64,000 nt of DNA from Symbiodinium natans (taxonomy: Eukaryota; Sar; Dinophyceae; Suessiales; Symbiodiniaceae). The notes beneath the pieces were generated by a model. It was not told the DNA's origin. It did not search any database and saw nothing but the letters and a program-made list of their open reading frames with translations. The translations under genes and the position numbers were made by a program. Of this stretch, positions 21,988-33,532 are shown in pieces. The stretch is taken from contig CAJNDS010001335.1 of assembly GCA_905221605.1 (NCBI GenBank), positions 376,001 to 440,000 of the forward strand, read 5' to 3'. Numbering within the stretch: position 1 is the first letter of the stretch; each line of letters begins with the position of its first letter.

Positions 21988-22434
21988 CTGCGATTGCGGT
22001 TGAGGGTTTCGGGAAGAAAGGTTTCGGGATTAGGGCCTAAGCGCTTTAGGGATCGCAGGGCTAAGGGATTGCGAATCCTAAATCCCTCAGATCTCAAAAC
22101 CTCAACCCTCATGCTCGAAACAACCCTACAACTGCAGCCTGCGGCGTTCTAAGTCCGGACCCTGTACCCTCTGAAGCTATCATTCATTCACCTCATAGCC
22201 CTCCCGAGACCCAAAACATTCTGAAGACCCAGTATGAAGCCCCAAAACCCAAACCCCGAACCCTAAACCCGGAACCCCCAAACCCTGAATCCCCAAAACT
22301 CTAAACCCTGAACCCTGAACCCTAAACCCTGAACCCTGAACGCTAAACCCTAAACCCTAAACCCTGAACCCTAAACCCTAAACCCTAAACCCTGAACCCT
22401 AAACCCTAAACCCTAAACCCTGGGTCAGGAGCTC

Positions 22435-22482
22435 CGGGTCGTCCCGGAGACGCTCCGAGGCGTGTGCAAGGCAGGCGCCCTC
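22435..22482 (-). CDS. DUF4116 exon
   Basis: EGACLAHASERLRDDP, 16 codons, acceptor GAAGCAG, GA donor (GAGCTC). This is the second half of a repeat unit. It would follow an exon ending A-V-S-Q. Confidence 0.8.
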
Positions 22483-23463
22483 CTGCTTCTCAGTTGGAGA
22501 ACTTAGAGTTCAGGTTTTGGGGCTTAGGGCTTAGGGCATAGGGCTTAGGGTTTAGGGTTTAGGGTTTAGGGTTTAGGGTTTAGGGTTTAGGGTTTAGAGT
22601 TTAGGGTTTAGGGTTTAGGGTTTCAGGATGTGGGGTTTGTGTTTTGGGCATTTTTGGTTTGGGAGGATCTAGAGTGTAGAGGCTCCTCGAGAGCTCCAAC
22701 GAATACGGTCAGTTCTCTTAACTAGGGCGGTGCCCTTAACACATAGGGGCCGCCAACAAGGACCCCAAAAGGGACCGTAAATAGAGAAATCGTCATATGG
22801 GGGTTAAGATCTTGGGGGTGCCGTAGTGGGGTCCTCATGATAAGGGGATGCAGCTATCCCCGCCCCCCCCCCCCCATATTGAAACTTTCTAGATCCTCAC
22901 AAGGGTCTGCCTTGTAGAGTTTGGCGCTTAAGGAGTTGAGTCACCCTAACCCCTGAACCCTAAATCCTAGGACTTGAGTTTGGGGGTTCGAGTTGAGGGA
23001 GTCTGAGGGCGAGGCCGGGAGGTTCGCGAGGCCCGACCAGGAGGTCCGCGAGGCTCGACCACACCGAGACCCTAAACCCTGACACATCCAACGGGTTTAG
23101 GGCTTAGGGCTCAGGGATTCGGATTTTGGGCTTAGGGCTTAGGGCTTAGGGTTTAGGGTTTAGGGTTTAGGGCTTAATTAGGGTTCAGGGATTCGGATCC
23201 CCTGACAAAGAGTTTTAGTTTTAGAGACCGTCAGAGCGTTGGTGTGCATAACAATAAGAAGTACCCCTGTCATCCCGGAAACACAACCTCCTTCCCCGGA
23301 GTCAGATACGTCAAGTTGCCAAGCCACCCACTAGTAGCGCAAGACCCTACAGGACACACATCATCACACCCACACCCCATATGCAACAAAGCTCTTGCTA
23401 CACAACTGAAAAATGAGCCCCAAAGAAGACTGGGGGTTTGGGGTTTAGGGTTCAAGGTCTTGT

Positions 23464-23563
23464 CCTACTGGTTTTTAGCATGACCCTATATCCCTACATA
23501 AACCTCTAGGGATTGTATAGGGTACCTCATTCTCTCATTCCCTGCCAAAAAACCAGTAGGTTT
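23464..23563. mobile_element. MITE family H
   Basis: CCTACTGGTTTTTAG to AAAAAACCAGTAGG. Confidence 0.72.
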
Positions 23564-23624
23564 AGGGCTTAGTTTTGGTTTAGGTTTAGGGTTTAGGGTA
23601 CCATATTCCCTCATTCCCTGGTTG

Positions 23625-23745
23625 GGTTTGGGAGGGAAGCTCCCCGGGGAAAACCGCTGGCATCACCACTGCGACGACGTCGCGGATGTGAGCGGGGGCG
23701 GACGCCAGTGATTCTGGCTCCTCCTCCACCTTCGAAGGACTCAAC
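23625..23745 (-). CDS. DUF4116-like fragment
   Basis: EPESLASAPAHIRDVVAVVM and then PAVF read open in a GC-rich stretch. L-x-S-A then R-D-V-V-x-V fits the repeat with a changed spacing. Confidence 0.5.
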
Positions 23746-24115
23746 CCCAAATCCTAAACCCCAGACCCTAAACCCTGAACCCTCCAAAGCAGAAAACAAA
23801 CCCTGAACCACACATCAAGCACCGTGGAGGACGGGGTCCTCATATATGCGGCTAGACGGTGAACCCGAGCGGGGTTCATGAGAGTTTGAGGGCCCCGAAA
23901 AAATTCGCGCCTAACCCTAGAGCCTGAACTCTGCACCCGAAACCACCCGGTCTGTCGTCCAGGACTTTGGGGTTTCGATGGGGTTCAGGTCTTTAGTTTA
24001 GGGTTTAGGGTTTAGGGTTTAGGGTTTAGGGTTTAGGGTTTAAGGGTTAAGGGCTAAGGGTTAAGGAGGGTTAAGGGTTAAGGGTTTAGGGTTTAGGGTT
24101 TAGGGGGTTTAGGCT

Positions 24116-24180
24116 CGATGGCTCCTTTCCTGGGCCCCACGACGAGAGGAGGACCGCATCAAGAGGCCACGGCGCCCTCA
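24116..24180 (-). CDS. DUF4116-like fragment
   Basis: APWPLDAVLLSSWGPGKEP, a plausible D-A-V-L-L half-unit. Confidence 0.35.
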
Positions 24181-24535
24181 TACCTTCAACCCCAAACCCT
24201 AGACCCTGAACCCTAAACCCTACCCTAAACCCCAGACCCTAAACCCTAAACCCCAAACCCTAAACCCTAAACCAAAGACGACACCAAGGTGGTCCGTGTC
24301 ACATGAAGCTTAGAGGTGCGGTTGTGGTGGGTGGGGCTTACCTAAGTCTTGGACCAAAAAAACTTTGAAACCCCAAAGACGCCATAATCCTACTAGGCTG
24401 CCTGTTCCCTGATTCCCTACTAAGAACCGACACACAGTTAGAGTTTAGGGCTTAGGGTTTAGGGCTTTGGGTTTAGGGTACCCTATTCCTTATATCGGCT
24501 GGTCGTGAATCTCAAGCCCTGGTCGGAAGCCGCGC

Positions 24536-24595
24536 CATCTTCACCCACTTGGCCGTCTCGTCGTCACAGACCGTGGCCATCAGCACCAGCTCCTC
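24536..24595 (-). CDS. DUF4116 exon
   Basis: Reads EELVLMATVCDDETAK through WVKM; acceptor GGGAG, GC donor (GCGCGG). Twenty codons, phase 0. Confidence 0.65.
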
Positions 24596-24772
24596 CTCCC
24601 AAAACGTTGGGGGTTTAGGGTTTAGGGTTGAGGGTTTATAGGGTATAGGGTATAGGATTTAGGGTTTAGGGTTTCAGGTCGAGGGTCTCGGGTTTACGGT
24701 TGTCTTGCTGAGTATAGACGATGGATGCTCAAAGAACAGAACCCCTGAAAAGCTTCATCTAAGAAAATGTTG

Positions 24773-24901
24773 GGTCCTGTTGGCACCGGCACCCTAAACA
24801 CTGTCAAGAAACGGACTTGACTAGCACAGAAACCTCACAGCAGGTCCATGTGGCCCAGACTTTAAATTACAGATCCCCCACACAGGACCCACATCAGTTT
24901 G
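24773..24901. mobile_element. Inverted-repeat element M
   Basis: GGGTCCTGT and ACAGGACCC bound a unique 110 bp core. Single copy in this window. Confidence 0.4.
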
Positions 24902-25491
24902 GGTTGTAGTAGTTTACTAATTCATCATTAGGGATTAGGCGTGCGATTGACAAGGGCTTTGGGAGGCTTGGTTGCGGCAGCGAGGGGCTTGGCTGGGGTG
25001 GATTTTTGCGGGCTCCAAGAAACTTCTCAACTAAAGTTCTATGCTTTATCTAGGGTTCTGAAGGAAAGAGGGCGCAGAGAGCGTTTTTATCCTCTAGACC
25101 AAAACCTGCTTAAGGGAACCCCAAGCCCCAAACGCCAGCCCATCTCAGACGCCGTGCAAGCTCACCCTAAACCCTAAACCCTAAACCCTAAACTCAGGAT
25201 TTAGGATTTTGCGGCTTAGGGTAACCCAAATACCACACACTGAACCCCATCAAGAGCCCGAAGCCCATAAACCCACGAGTCCATCCCTGCACACCCTAAT
25301 CCCCAAACCCTAAACCCTAAACCCTAAACCCGAAGCCATGAAGTCAGATGAGGTTTTGGTTAAAGCTTCAGGAGGTTCAGGAGTTTTCGGAGATGCCAGC
25401 ACCTACAGTGAACTCCGAAAAGTTGGAACATCAGAGGGGAATCCCAGCACGATTCACTATGTTCCAACTGTCTATGGAGTTTACTGTAAAC

Positions 25492-25604
25492 CTTGGTGGC
25501 CCAGTAACCATATTATGATAAGGGCAGCCTTCTTTTGGGTTGGCTACTTTATAAGGGAACCCATGACCAAACAAAAGGGAAAAGGGTACCACTGGGCTAC
25601 CAAG
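25492..25604. mobile_element. MITE family C
   Basis: CTTGGTGGCCCAGTAACCAT to CACTGGGCTACCAAG, intact. Confidence 0.88.
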
Positions 25605-25814
25605 AACCTACAATCGAAAACCAAGTAAGGCTCACAAGAATTGGTGCGCCTCCTGGCGCTGGAAGTCAGCCAAAGGCTGCCAGTTAAATAGCTCCTGAGC
25701 GGAGAGAGCTAAAGGGTTTCAAACAAAACCCTAAGCCCTAAGCCCTAAGCCCTGAGCCCTGAGCCCTGAGCCCTAAACCCTAAACCTAAACCCTAAACCC
25801 TAAACCCTGGGACT

Positions 25815-25920
25815 TCCAAGGAGGAGTTTAAGGCGGAGGGCTCCTTGCCAGACGTCGTCAGAATTTGGAACACTGCCCCTGGCTTCACCTCCTCCAGGCC
25901 TTGGCGCCCGGAAAGCTTCC
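25815..25920 (-). CDS. Exon-like open segment
   Basis: GAVFQILTTSGKEPSALN within 36 open codons. Possibly a diverged DUF4116 unit. Confidence 0.35.
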
Positions 25921-26194
25921 GAAGTAATGTAGGGGCCTTAATGGGGTTTGGGGTTTAGGGTCCAGGGTTTAGGGCTACTATAGGGGTCTTAATGATTAGA
26001 CGAGGGGTTTGGAGGTTATTGTAGTATGAATGTAAAGCGATTAGAAACTTCTTCCGACCCCTAAATTACTGGCTTACTCACGGGCGTGTTGGCTGACTTC
26101 TGAACCCCTCCTAAAAAAGTTTAAGCTAGGCTCCTTTCTTGTAGTTCCTACAAAATCCGAAAAAGGTTTAAGTCCTAAGAGCCAACACCGAACA

Positions 26195-26325
26195 AAGCCA
26201 AGTCAATCTGTTTTGCATAGAAGCCGGCCATCGCCCCCTGTGTTTTTGCAAGGGAAAGACCAATGGCAATCCTTATGTTGATGCCAAAAAACTCAAAACT
26301 TTCTCAGCTGGAACCCCCTTTCCCT
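26195..26325 (-). CDS. Open segment, family unknown
   Basis: About 42 codons stop to stop, including GINIRIAIGLSLAKTQGAMA, in a repeat-poor stretch. A helicase-like resemblance was considered but is not supported by a motif. Confidence 0.3.
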
Positions 26326-26954
26326 ACTTTGGAGTGGAAGGGGTTTAGGGTTTAGGGTTTAGGGTTTCGGGTTTACGGTTTAGGGTTTAGGGTTTAGGGT
26401 CTAGGGTCCTTTTTTGGTATAAGTAGTTCTAGTGGGAACCCGGAACCAAAGAAAGTGTTAAAGTATAGTACTCCAAAACACAGGCCCGTGCCTCAAGGCA
26501 AGATCCTGACGGTTGAAAGGGCTCATGGAACATAAGGCCTAAGCCCTAAGCCCTGAGCCCTAAACCCTAAACCCTAAACCCTGAAGGGTTAAGAAAGAGG
26601 CACCTTTACACAAGAGCCTCCAAGCCCAGGCGCGAAGCTTCAGACTTTCCACGAACCAGTCATCCCAGGGCTCCTCAAACCCTAAACCCTAAACCCTAAA
26701 CCCTAAACCCTAAACCCTAAACCCTAAACAGCCCTAAGACCTAAACCTCAGGGCCATACAGAGGGGTTTGCAGGGGGCTTTTGCGACACTTCGGGGTTGC
26801 GGGAGTTTGGGGTTTAGGTCCTTCTTGGCAGGCTCAGGTTGAGGGCTTCAGGGCTCTCGGAACCTTATAAGGTTTAGGGTTTAGGGCTTAGGGTTTCTAA
26901 AAACCCTAAACCCTAAACCCTAAACCCTAAACCCTAAACCCTAAACCCTAAAGC

Positions 26955-27013
26955 GGGTCTAGGCAATCTTGCTTGAAGCTTGGGCCGCAGGAATTGCCGG
27001 CTGGCGTGAGCCA
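26955..27013 (-). CDS. DUF4116-like fragment
   Basis: LAHASRQFLRPKLQARLPR matches an A-L-x-H-A-S-x-x-L-R half-unit. Confidence 0.5.
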
Positions 27014-27382
27014 GTAGGGGGTTGTGGGGGGGGGGGGGGGGGGGGGGCTTTTGGGGGTGGTGGGTTTAGGGTTTAGGGTTTAGGGATTAGGGTGTACGGT
27101 TTAGGGTTCGGGTTTTGAGGGCTTGTGGGGGTGTAGGGGTCTTGGACATACCAGACACTATGAAGTTGTTGGTGTGTGGGGTCCTAAGCCCTCAACCCTG
27201 AACCCTAGAACCCGAAAACCCTGTAAACCCTGCAAACCCTCATTACCCGAAAAATCCTAAAAAGCCTTAAACGCTAAAAACCCTAAACAACCCCTAAACA
27301 ACCCTAAAAAACTAAACCCCACAAAACCCTACAAACCCGTTATCCTGAATCCTAAGGTGCGTCCTTCCTGGCCTGCCTCCTG

Positions 27383-27912
27383 CTTGGAGGTTCATGGTAC
27401 TTATTGACCAATTCTAACTGCACTTATAGGGTTTAGGATTTAGGGTTAAGGGTTTAGGGTTAACTGCACTGAGAACTGTACTAATAACCATATTAGGGCA
27501 CTTGAGGGGCTTAGAAGTGGGCTAATCCGAGCATCTGTTTAATTAATACCCCCCAACATTTAAATAACTTTTTTTTGGCCGGAAGCCCGCCGGAAGACTA
27601 CTTTCCATTAGGGTGGATTTCGTATGGGGCAACCCCACCACATTTAAAGGAATTGTTTTCGGGGGGTTGCAAAATTTTGAACCCAGCCCTTCGGAAGGAA
27701 TGTATTGCTTTTTTGATAGTCAATACTTTGTTATTCAGTTTGAATGGAGATTCTATACATTCCTATTGTTTTCAATACATCCGTATTGTTTTTAAATAGA
27801 GAATCAATACAGGGCCATGGTCCAACTGTTGCGGAACCCTGCCTTTCTTATTGTGGGGGGGCCCCCCGCCCCCCCCCAAATAAACAGATGCTCGGATTAA
27901 TCAGTACCATGA
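27383..27912. mobile_element. MITE family B carrying an array and a nested element
   Basis: Left arm at 27383-27424, right remnant AGTACCATGATTCTCC at 27902. It contains a short TTTAGGG array (27425-27460) and family K (27523-27902). Confidence 0.75.
27523..27902. mobile_element. MITE-like family K nested in family B
   Basis: AATCCGAGCATCTGTTTAAT at the left and AAACAGATGCTCGGATTAAT at the right, about 380 bp. Contains a short plus ORF and a CCC/GGG hairpin near the right end. No transposase. Confidence 0.8.
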
Positions 27913-27957
27913 TTCTCCAAACCCTAAAATAAATGTACACACCCCCAAAAAAGAAAA

Positions 27958-28037
27958 CGACTCCTCGATGCGCGTTTCGTCACCAGAGAGCCAACGGACC
28001 ACCAACGCCGGTGTCCCCGCCATGGTCACAGGCAGGT
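27958..28037 (-). CDS. Exon-like, possibly DUF4116
   Basis: MAGTPALVVRWLSGDETRIE is open in GC-rich DNA between a MITE and TTTAGGG repeats. Confidence 0.35.
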
Positions 28038-28249
28038 ACTGGTTTTAGGGGTGTAGGGTTTAGGGTCTGGGAGCTTAGGGGTTTAGGGTTTAGGGGCTTA
28101 GGGGGCTTAGGGGCTTAGGGTTTAGGGTTTCGGGTTTAGGGGTCTAGACTTACGGGGTTCAGGAATGTTGAAGCGGCTTAATGCGGCTTACGGGGGCTTC
28201 CGGGCTATGTGTTGCCCCCGATCAGTGGCCTCACCATGGATTGCCCTCA

Positions 28250-29300
28250 GGTTTAGGGTTTAGGGTTTAGGAGGATGTGTCATGCAAAGGATTGCCTGGC
28301 GTACCTGTAAACGTCAGGATTATTGTAGGTGGTTCTTGGGATTTAGGATTTAGGGTTTGGGGGCCCAACGTGCTTAAGAGCATCTGCCACAACAGTTGGA
28401 GGTGTGCAGATATGCAAAAATACAAAACACCCCCCACCCCCCCCCCACCCCATCCCTCCCCTTCCAGCTAACCAGTGAACACACATACCCTCAACTCCAA
28501 GCCCAAACGATACCCAAGAAAAGTAGGGTTTGCATTTCTAGCCCCCGCAAATATGAGGCATACGGAACCCTAGAAACGAGCTAGTAAAATCACATGGTAC
28601 CGGAAAGCCTGCCCTTCCCCATTCACTACAACAGAACTATATACAGGGGATGCAAAGGGAGTACTAAATACTAGGGGGTCTGGGGGGAGGGGAGGGGAGG
28701 AGGTTGATATTAGGGGGGTCTAGAGGCCACCTGATGTCTTGATGTAACTGATGGGCGCTTTGGCCGTGTCTCAATTGCGGTTCTAAAGGTCAGATAGAGG
28801 GACGAGAGGAGGGACCCTTATAAGGGACCTGGGGGTTATTCAGGGCCCCAGGGGCTACTTACAAACCCTAAACCCTAAACCCTAAACCCTAAACCCTAAA
28901 CCCTAAACCCTAAACCCTCACAGGGACTGTTTAGGTTACCTATTCGGCTACTATATTGAGGTACAAGCTTAAGGGTCCCTTCTAGGGGCCCCTCCTCATA
29001 CCCCTTCATCAGAGATTCACCGGCGTTCGACTTTGGAGGTTTAGGGTTTAGGGTTTAGGGTTTAGGGGTTAGGGTTGATGGGGTTGATGGGGTTGATGGG
29101 GTTGATGGGGTTGAGGTGTTGAGCTTGTGGGGCTGAGGGCGCTAGGAGGGTTTAGGTGCCTCAAGGCTTCTAGACTCCAGTAAGCCCTAAACCCTCAAAA
29201 TTCCCTAAGGGCCCGAAGCCCCTAACAACTCCCTAAACCCTAAACCCTAAACCCTAAACCCTAAACCCTAAACCCCAAACCCTAAACCCTAAACCCTCTT
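28250..29300. other. Stretch without recognisable exon
   Basis: Low-complexity C-rich DNA (28430-28470), the family G element, GTTGATGGG nonamers (29070-29115) and a CCCTAAA array. Confidence 0.6.
28798..29010. mobile_element. MITE family G with internal telomere array
   Basis: GAGGAGGGACCCTTATAAGG and the inverse AAGGGTCCCTTCTAGGGG enclose (CCCTAAA) units at 28863-28918. Similar ends at 3270-3320, 9490, 39850, 42040, 50870 and 54190. Confidence 0.6.
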
Positions 29301-29356
29301 TTGAGATTCCGAAGCTTGCGAGGATCGGTGGTCGCTCTGCAAGCTGCGTGACGATT

Positions 29357-29492
29357 CTTACTGGCTCTTAGTAGGGAATGCAGTTTAGCGTTTAGTGTTT
29401 AGTGTTTAGGGTTAAGGGGTTTAGGGACCTTACATCACCGTATATGTACGGGGCACCTCATTCCCTTCTTCCCTACTACTAAGAACCAGTAG
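29357..29492. mobile_element. MITE family H with internal telomere-like units
   Basis: TTACTGGCTCTTAGTAGGGA to CTACTAAGAACCAGTAGG, with TTTAGTG and TTTAGGG units inside (29381-29425). Confidence 0.72.
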
Positions 29493-29983
29493 GGGTTTTC
29501 CGGATTTCGCGCAGACGTCCACGAGTCGATCCCTTCATGGTGTTAGATGTGGGCGGAGGAATTTTTCGAGTGTGTTGTAGGGCTGAGAAGAGCCTGAGGG
29601 GCTTCTAGGAGAATCGGGCTTGCAGAACATAGGGGCCTTCATGCTTAGAAGAGGGTTTTTGGTGAGTGGTCTCATATAGGTACAATGGGCCCATAAGGGA
29701 ACACTGTTAGCAACTCTTCCGACCCATGTAGTAGATTTTTTTGGGAGGTTCAGGGCTTCAGGGCTTTAGGGCTTCAGGGTTTAGGGCTTGGGTGTTCAGG
29801 TTTCGGGGTTTAGGGTTTAGGCCTTAGTGCTTAGGGCCTGGGTGTTTCGGGGTTTAGGATGTTCGGAGGTTGAGGGTTTAGCAGCTCCGGGGAGGAGGTT
29901 GGGGGCTGCAGTAGGTTGAGGGGCTTGTGTGTTCGCGCTTTTGGGGTGGCTTCGGGTAGTAGCATGGGTACTAGCCTGGATGT

Positions 29984-30095
29984 TGTAGGGTTTAGGGTTT
30001 AGGGTTTAGGGTTTAGGGTTTAGGGTTTAGGGTTTAGGGTTTAGGGTTTAGGGTTTAGGGTTTAGGGTTTAGGGTTTAGGGTTTAGGGTTTAGGG
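29984..30095 (+). repeat. TTTAGGG array
   Basis: About 16 perfect units. Confidence 0.96.
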
Positions 30096-30389
30096 AACGC
30101 ATCTAGGAGGTACCTGAAAACGCTGGACCCGAAACCCCAAACCCTAAACCCTGAACCCAAAAGGCTGGAATTCAGGACCTTGGCACAAGGGTTCCTTGGG
30201 CCCGACTGTGGATGTCTGCCCAGGAGCAAAGAATTCTGAATTGAGGACGATTAAGGGCACCGAACGCACTTTTTCGGGCTTAGGGTTTAGGGTTTTAGGG
30301 TTTTAGGGTTTTAGGGTTTAGGGTTTAGGGTCGATAGAGATCGTGGTCAGATAGAGGAGCATTTCTTCCCGGCTTTAGGTGTTCATTTC

Positions 30390-30450
30390 GTCCCCAAAGG
30401 AGCATGCTGCATCGCCGTAAGGATCCTCTTCTTGCGGGGCATGTCTCCGA
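30390..30450 (-). CDS. DUF4116-like fragment
   Basis: KKRILTAMQHAPLGTK then stop. The D-K-x-I-L-x-A-x half-unit is recognisable. Confidence 0.4.
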
Positions 30451-30645
30451 AACAGGGTTAGGGTTTAGTGTTTAGGGCGTTTAGGGTTATAGGGTTATAC
30501 CCTAAACCCTAAACCCTAAACCTTATAGGTTTGTAGGGTTATAGGTTTTAGGGTTTCGGGTTTAGGCTACCTGGAGTTTGGATGCTTGGCATCCATGATA
30601 GGAGCCGTAAGCCCCACACTGACAACCTGACCTCTTCTAAGCTCT

Positions 30646-30745
30646 CTCTCTCTCTATATATATATATACATATTTATGTATACGTAAACATACATTATGT
30701 GTATATATATATAATATGCACATGCTATATGCTATATAGATATAG
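30646..30745. repeat. (TC)n to (TA)n microsatellite
   Basis: CTCTCTCTC then TATATATA with interruptions. Confidence 0.9.
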
Positions 30746-31104
30746 TGCCGACAAGATAAGGACAACACAAACTTAGAAGTCCAAGCCCCCCCCCCCCCAC
30801 GCCCCCAGCCAAAAAACAGAAATGCAAGAGGCCAAAATGCCGATGCCTAAACCCTAAACCCCAAAGTGTGAACTTAGTTGAGATAGCCCTAAAGTTCCAG
30901 GCACCCCAAGAGTGATTAGCCTGGGAAGTAAAGAAAAAGGTGCACTTTTTGGCTTCAAGGGCTCATCAAAAAAAGGGAGGAAGGGCCTACTTTGAGTCCT
31001 AAATCCTAAACCCTAAACCCTACACCCTAAAGCCTAAACCCTGACCCTAATCCCTACACCCTAAAACAAAGGCAAGAAGGGCTTACTCTGGGTCCTAGGA
31101 AGCG

Positions 31105-31175
31105 AATGACATCCTCGTGTCAGAGACGATCCGGCAGGAAAACGGAATAAGCATCGCCGGACCATGCCGCCCCTC
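31105..31175 (-). pseudogene. DUF4116-like unit with stop
   Basis: GDAYSVFLPDRL, stop, HEDVIR: the stop replaces the Arg of L-R-D-D. Either a dead copy or an exon boundary just before it. Confidence 0.35.
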
Positions 31176-31675
31176 TCCAACCGGTAGAGTGCTTGGGGTT
31201 TCGGGTTTATGGTTTAGGGTTTAGGGTTCAGGGGAGTGATTGGACAGGTGAGGGTCTAGGGTTTAGAACTTAAGCCTAGAGAGTAGTCTGTAGGGTTTTT
31301 GGTAGGGGGTTGAGAGCCTCTGCCTCGCAAGGTTCAGGGAGTCACCCCCCCCTAAACCCTATAAACCCTAAAGTCCTAAACCCTAAACCTAAACCCTGGA
31401 GTCTGAAGCGTCCACTGTACTGGTGCCCACCCTGGGAAGGGGCGCGGGTGGGGGAGGGGGGGAGACAAGTACTTACAGTACTTACACGAGCCTAGGAGGG
31501 CGATTGCTATAACTAGCGCACTTCATCGTCGGACCTGAACCCAACACACCGGACCCTAGACCTTCCCCCTAGAGTACGCCCAAAAACTCCCCGACCCTAA
31601 ATTCAGTGTTCAGGGCATTTTGGGAAATGCTAAGTTCAGGGTTAAAGGTTTAATTAGGGGGGTCATTAAAACCGT

Positions 31676-31745
31676 CTCCAACTCTCCATGGGGCGGTATA
31701 GACCTGACAGGATCTGCAGCACTGCCCAGCCAGCGTCCCCCACCC
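31676..31745 (-). CDS. DUF4116-like fragment
   Basis: GWAVLQILSGLYRPMESW, fitting the A-V-L-x-x-x first half. Confidence 0.4.
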
Positions 31746-31914
31746 GCCCGAAGGGGCTAGGGTCTAGGGTTAAGGGCTTAGGGTTTCGGGTTTGGGGTTT
31801 AGGGAAAGGGTTATATAAGCTTCAGAGGGTAGGATGTAGGGTTTCAGGTTTAAGAAGTGGAGTGCAAGGTTTGGGGCAGTTGAATTGTGCAGGGGTTAGT
31901 GTTTGCCTTCAAGC

Positions 31915-32060
31915 TGCAAACGCCGTGCGGGCGCTGGCCCGGGGACACGAGAAGCCGACTCGCCGCAGGTGCTAGAGCGCATCGTCCACTCGGACGTCTC
32001 CCCGGCAGAGGCACGGTAGAAACCGCGGCCTTTCTGGCTGCAGCAGGGGGCCACCCAAAT
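31915..32060 (-). CDS. Exon-like open segment
   Basis: KGRGFYRASAGETSEWTMRS lies in about 48 open GC-rich codons. G-x-x-F-x-x-A-S suggests DUF4116; the plus strand is also open. Confidence 0.35.
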
Positions 32061-32872
32061 CCCCCATTTCACCTTCAACAGAAACTTTCTGTTCCCTCGT
32101 CTCAACCCCTAAACCTTAAACCCTAAACGCTAAACCCCAAAAGGGTGGTTGGGTTCAGGCGGGATTTGGGGTTCAGGGTTTCCTCTCGGGCCCTTAAATC
32201 CCAAACACAGCCGCTGGGACTTAGATTCAGATTCGGATACCGAAGCCGCAGTACAATGGAGTGCATTTTGGAGGTTTAGGGTTTAGGGTTTAGGGCTTAG
32301 GGTTTAGGGTTTAGGGAGTATGGGGAGTGGGACAGGGTCTAGGGTTTAGGGAGTATGGGGAGTGGGAGGGGGGGGATTGGCGGGGTTACAGTGTTTGACG
32401 AGGGTTTCTAGGGTATAAGGATGTACGGGCTTAGGGGTCCGCATGAGGAACTTAAATTAAGTTCCACATTAAACAGCCACGATGTTTCCTTTATACTTCT
32501 GTCGTGGTACACTTGCTGCAAGTTCCCTACACCCTAAACCCCGACAGCTGGCTTTTGATGCCTTCAGTGTATCTTGCTCTCAGCATTCGGGAGGTTCAGG
32601 CTTGAGGAGTGTTAGGGTTTAGGGTTTCGCTGGATCGGACGTTCGGTTCGAAAACCGTGGGATCCAGGAGAGCCCATCTAAACCCTACGAACCCCTGATC
32701 TTGGTATACGAACCCCTTGTCTTGGTACGAGGCCGGCTGGTGGGGGGCAAAAGGAGGGTTTAGGGAGAATTTCGGGGCTCCACACACGTACGTGAAGATT
32801 TCGCGCCGCCGACTCTGGGGATAGCCCTACGCGCCCTAAAAGGGGGAATGTGGGCTGGACCCCTCCGCCAAG

Positions 32873-32940
32873 ATACAGTACTCCATCCCCTCAGCGGCGG
32901 GCGCACAGATCACAGCACCCTGATCTCTGAATTACTACGC
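32873..32940 (-). CDS. DUF4116-like exon
   Basis: FRDQGAVICAPAAEGMEYCI and LAE, keeping the F-R-D and A-V-I-x-A spacing. Confidence 0.45.
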
Positions 32941-33135
32941 TTGCTTCTGAAAGCCTAGCGAGGCTTTCAGCAAGACCATGAAGCACCTATGAGGGAGACG
33001 CGTTAGGTTCATAGAATGCCCATAAACCCTGTGGAGTTCCAATATGGCCTATAGGACCCTAAACCCTAAACCCTAACCCCAGTTAACTCCTCCTAAATCC
33101 CCAAAAAAGCCCCAAACAGGCAGCTAAAGAATGCC

Positions 33136-33208
33136 CTCACCAGTCGGACGCCAATGTCGCGAGCTTCTCCTCTTTTGACCAAAGGCCTCCTCTGCACAGC
33201 GGCTTTGG
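33136..33208 (-). CDS. DUF4116-like fragment
   Basis: AAVQRRPLVKRGEARDIGVR, possible unit with eroded ends. Confidence 0.35.
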
Positions 33209-33532
33209 GGTTCAGGGGTTTAGGGTTTAGGGTTTAGGGTTTAGGGTCTAGGGTTGTTTAGGGTTTAGGGTTCAGGGTTTAGGGTTTCGGGTTTAGGGTG
33301 GGTTCATGTGACCAAAGGTGCGCACCATGTCTATGCCTTCTGTCGGGGTGAAGATGAGTGACAGCAAGTACCGCCTGAGTGTTGATTTAAGCTATGGCTC
33401 GTTGTTTGGGTGCTCGGTTTTAAAAACAAAGACCGGTGCAACATCGCGCCCTTTTTGTTGAGAAGAATAAGAAGCCAAGGACTTCGATCCTGAACCCCGC
33501 AGCCCTCAACCCTGAGCTCCCTAAACGTTACT

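Larger units (their letters stand above)
1195..24595 (-). other. Minus-strand series of DUF4116 repeat exons (giant repeat-protein gene or tandem genes)
   Basis: DUF4116 is a short repeat whose consensus runs roughly D-x-E-V-V-L-A-A-V-x-x-x-G-x-A-L-x-x-A-S-x-x-L-R-D-D. At least 20 fragments matching it lie here, all on the minus strand, as 30-90 nt open segments with AG acceptors and GC, GA or GT donors. Boundaries recur at two points in the repeat: just before EVV/VVLAAV and just after A-V-S-Q or L-R-D-D-x. Neighbours can therefore be joined in phase, for example DDPQ (ending 21910) to VVLAAVASHPDAL (21527). Introns are mostly telomere-type arrays and MITEs. No start, stop or complete order was established, and some copies may be dead. 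DUF4116 function is unknown; such proteins are numerous in dinoflagellates. Confidence 0.75.

Noticed and set aside
29300-29365. Plus-strand DUF4116 unit (LRGSVVALQAA)
   Set aside because: The minus strand is also open (IVTQLAERPPILASFG), so strand cannot be decided.
30930-30970. Dinoflagellate spliced-leader relic (TTTTTGGCTTCAAGG)
   Set aside because: Only part of the leader's 3' end resembles it; upstream bases do not match.
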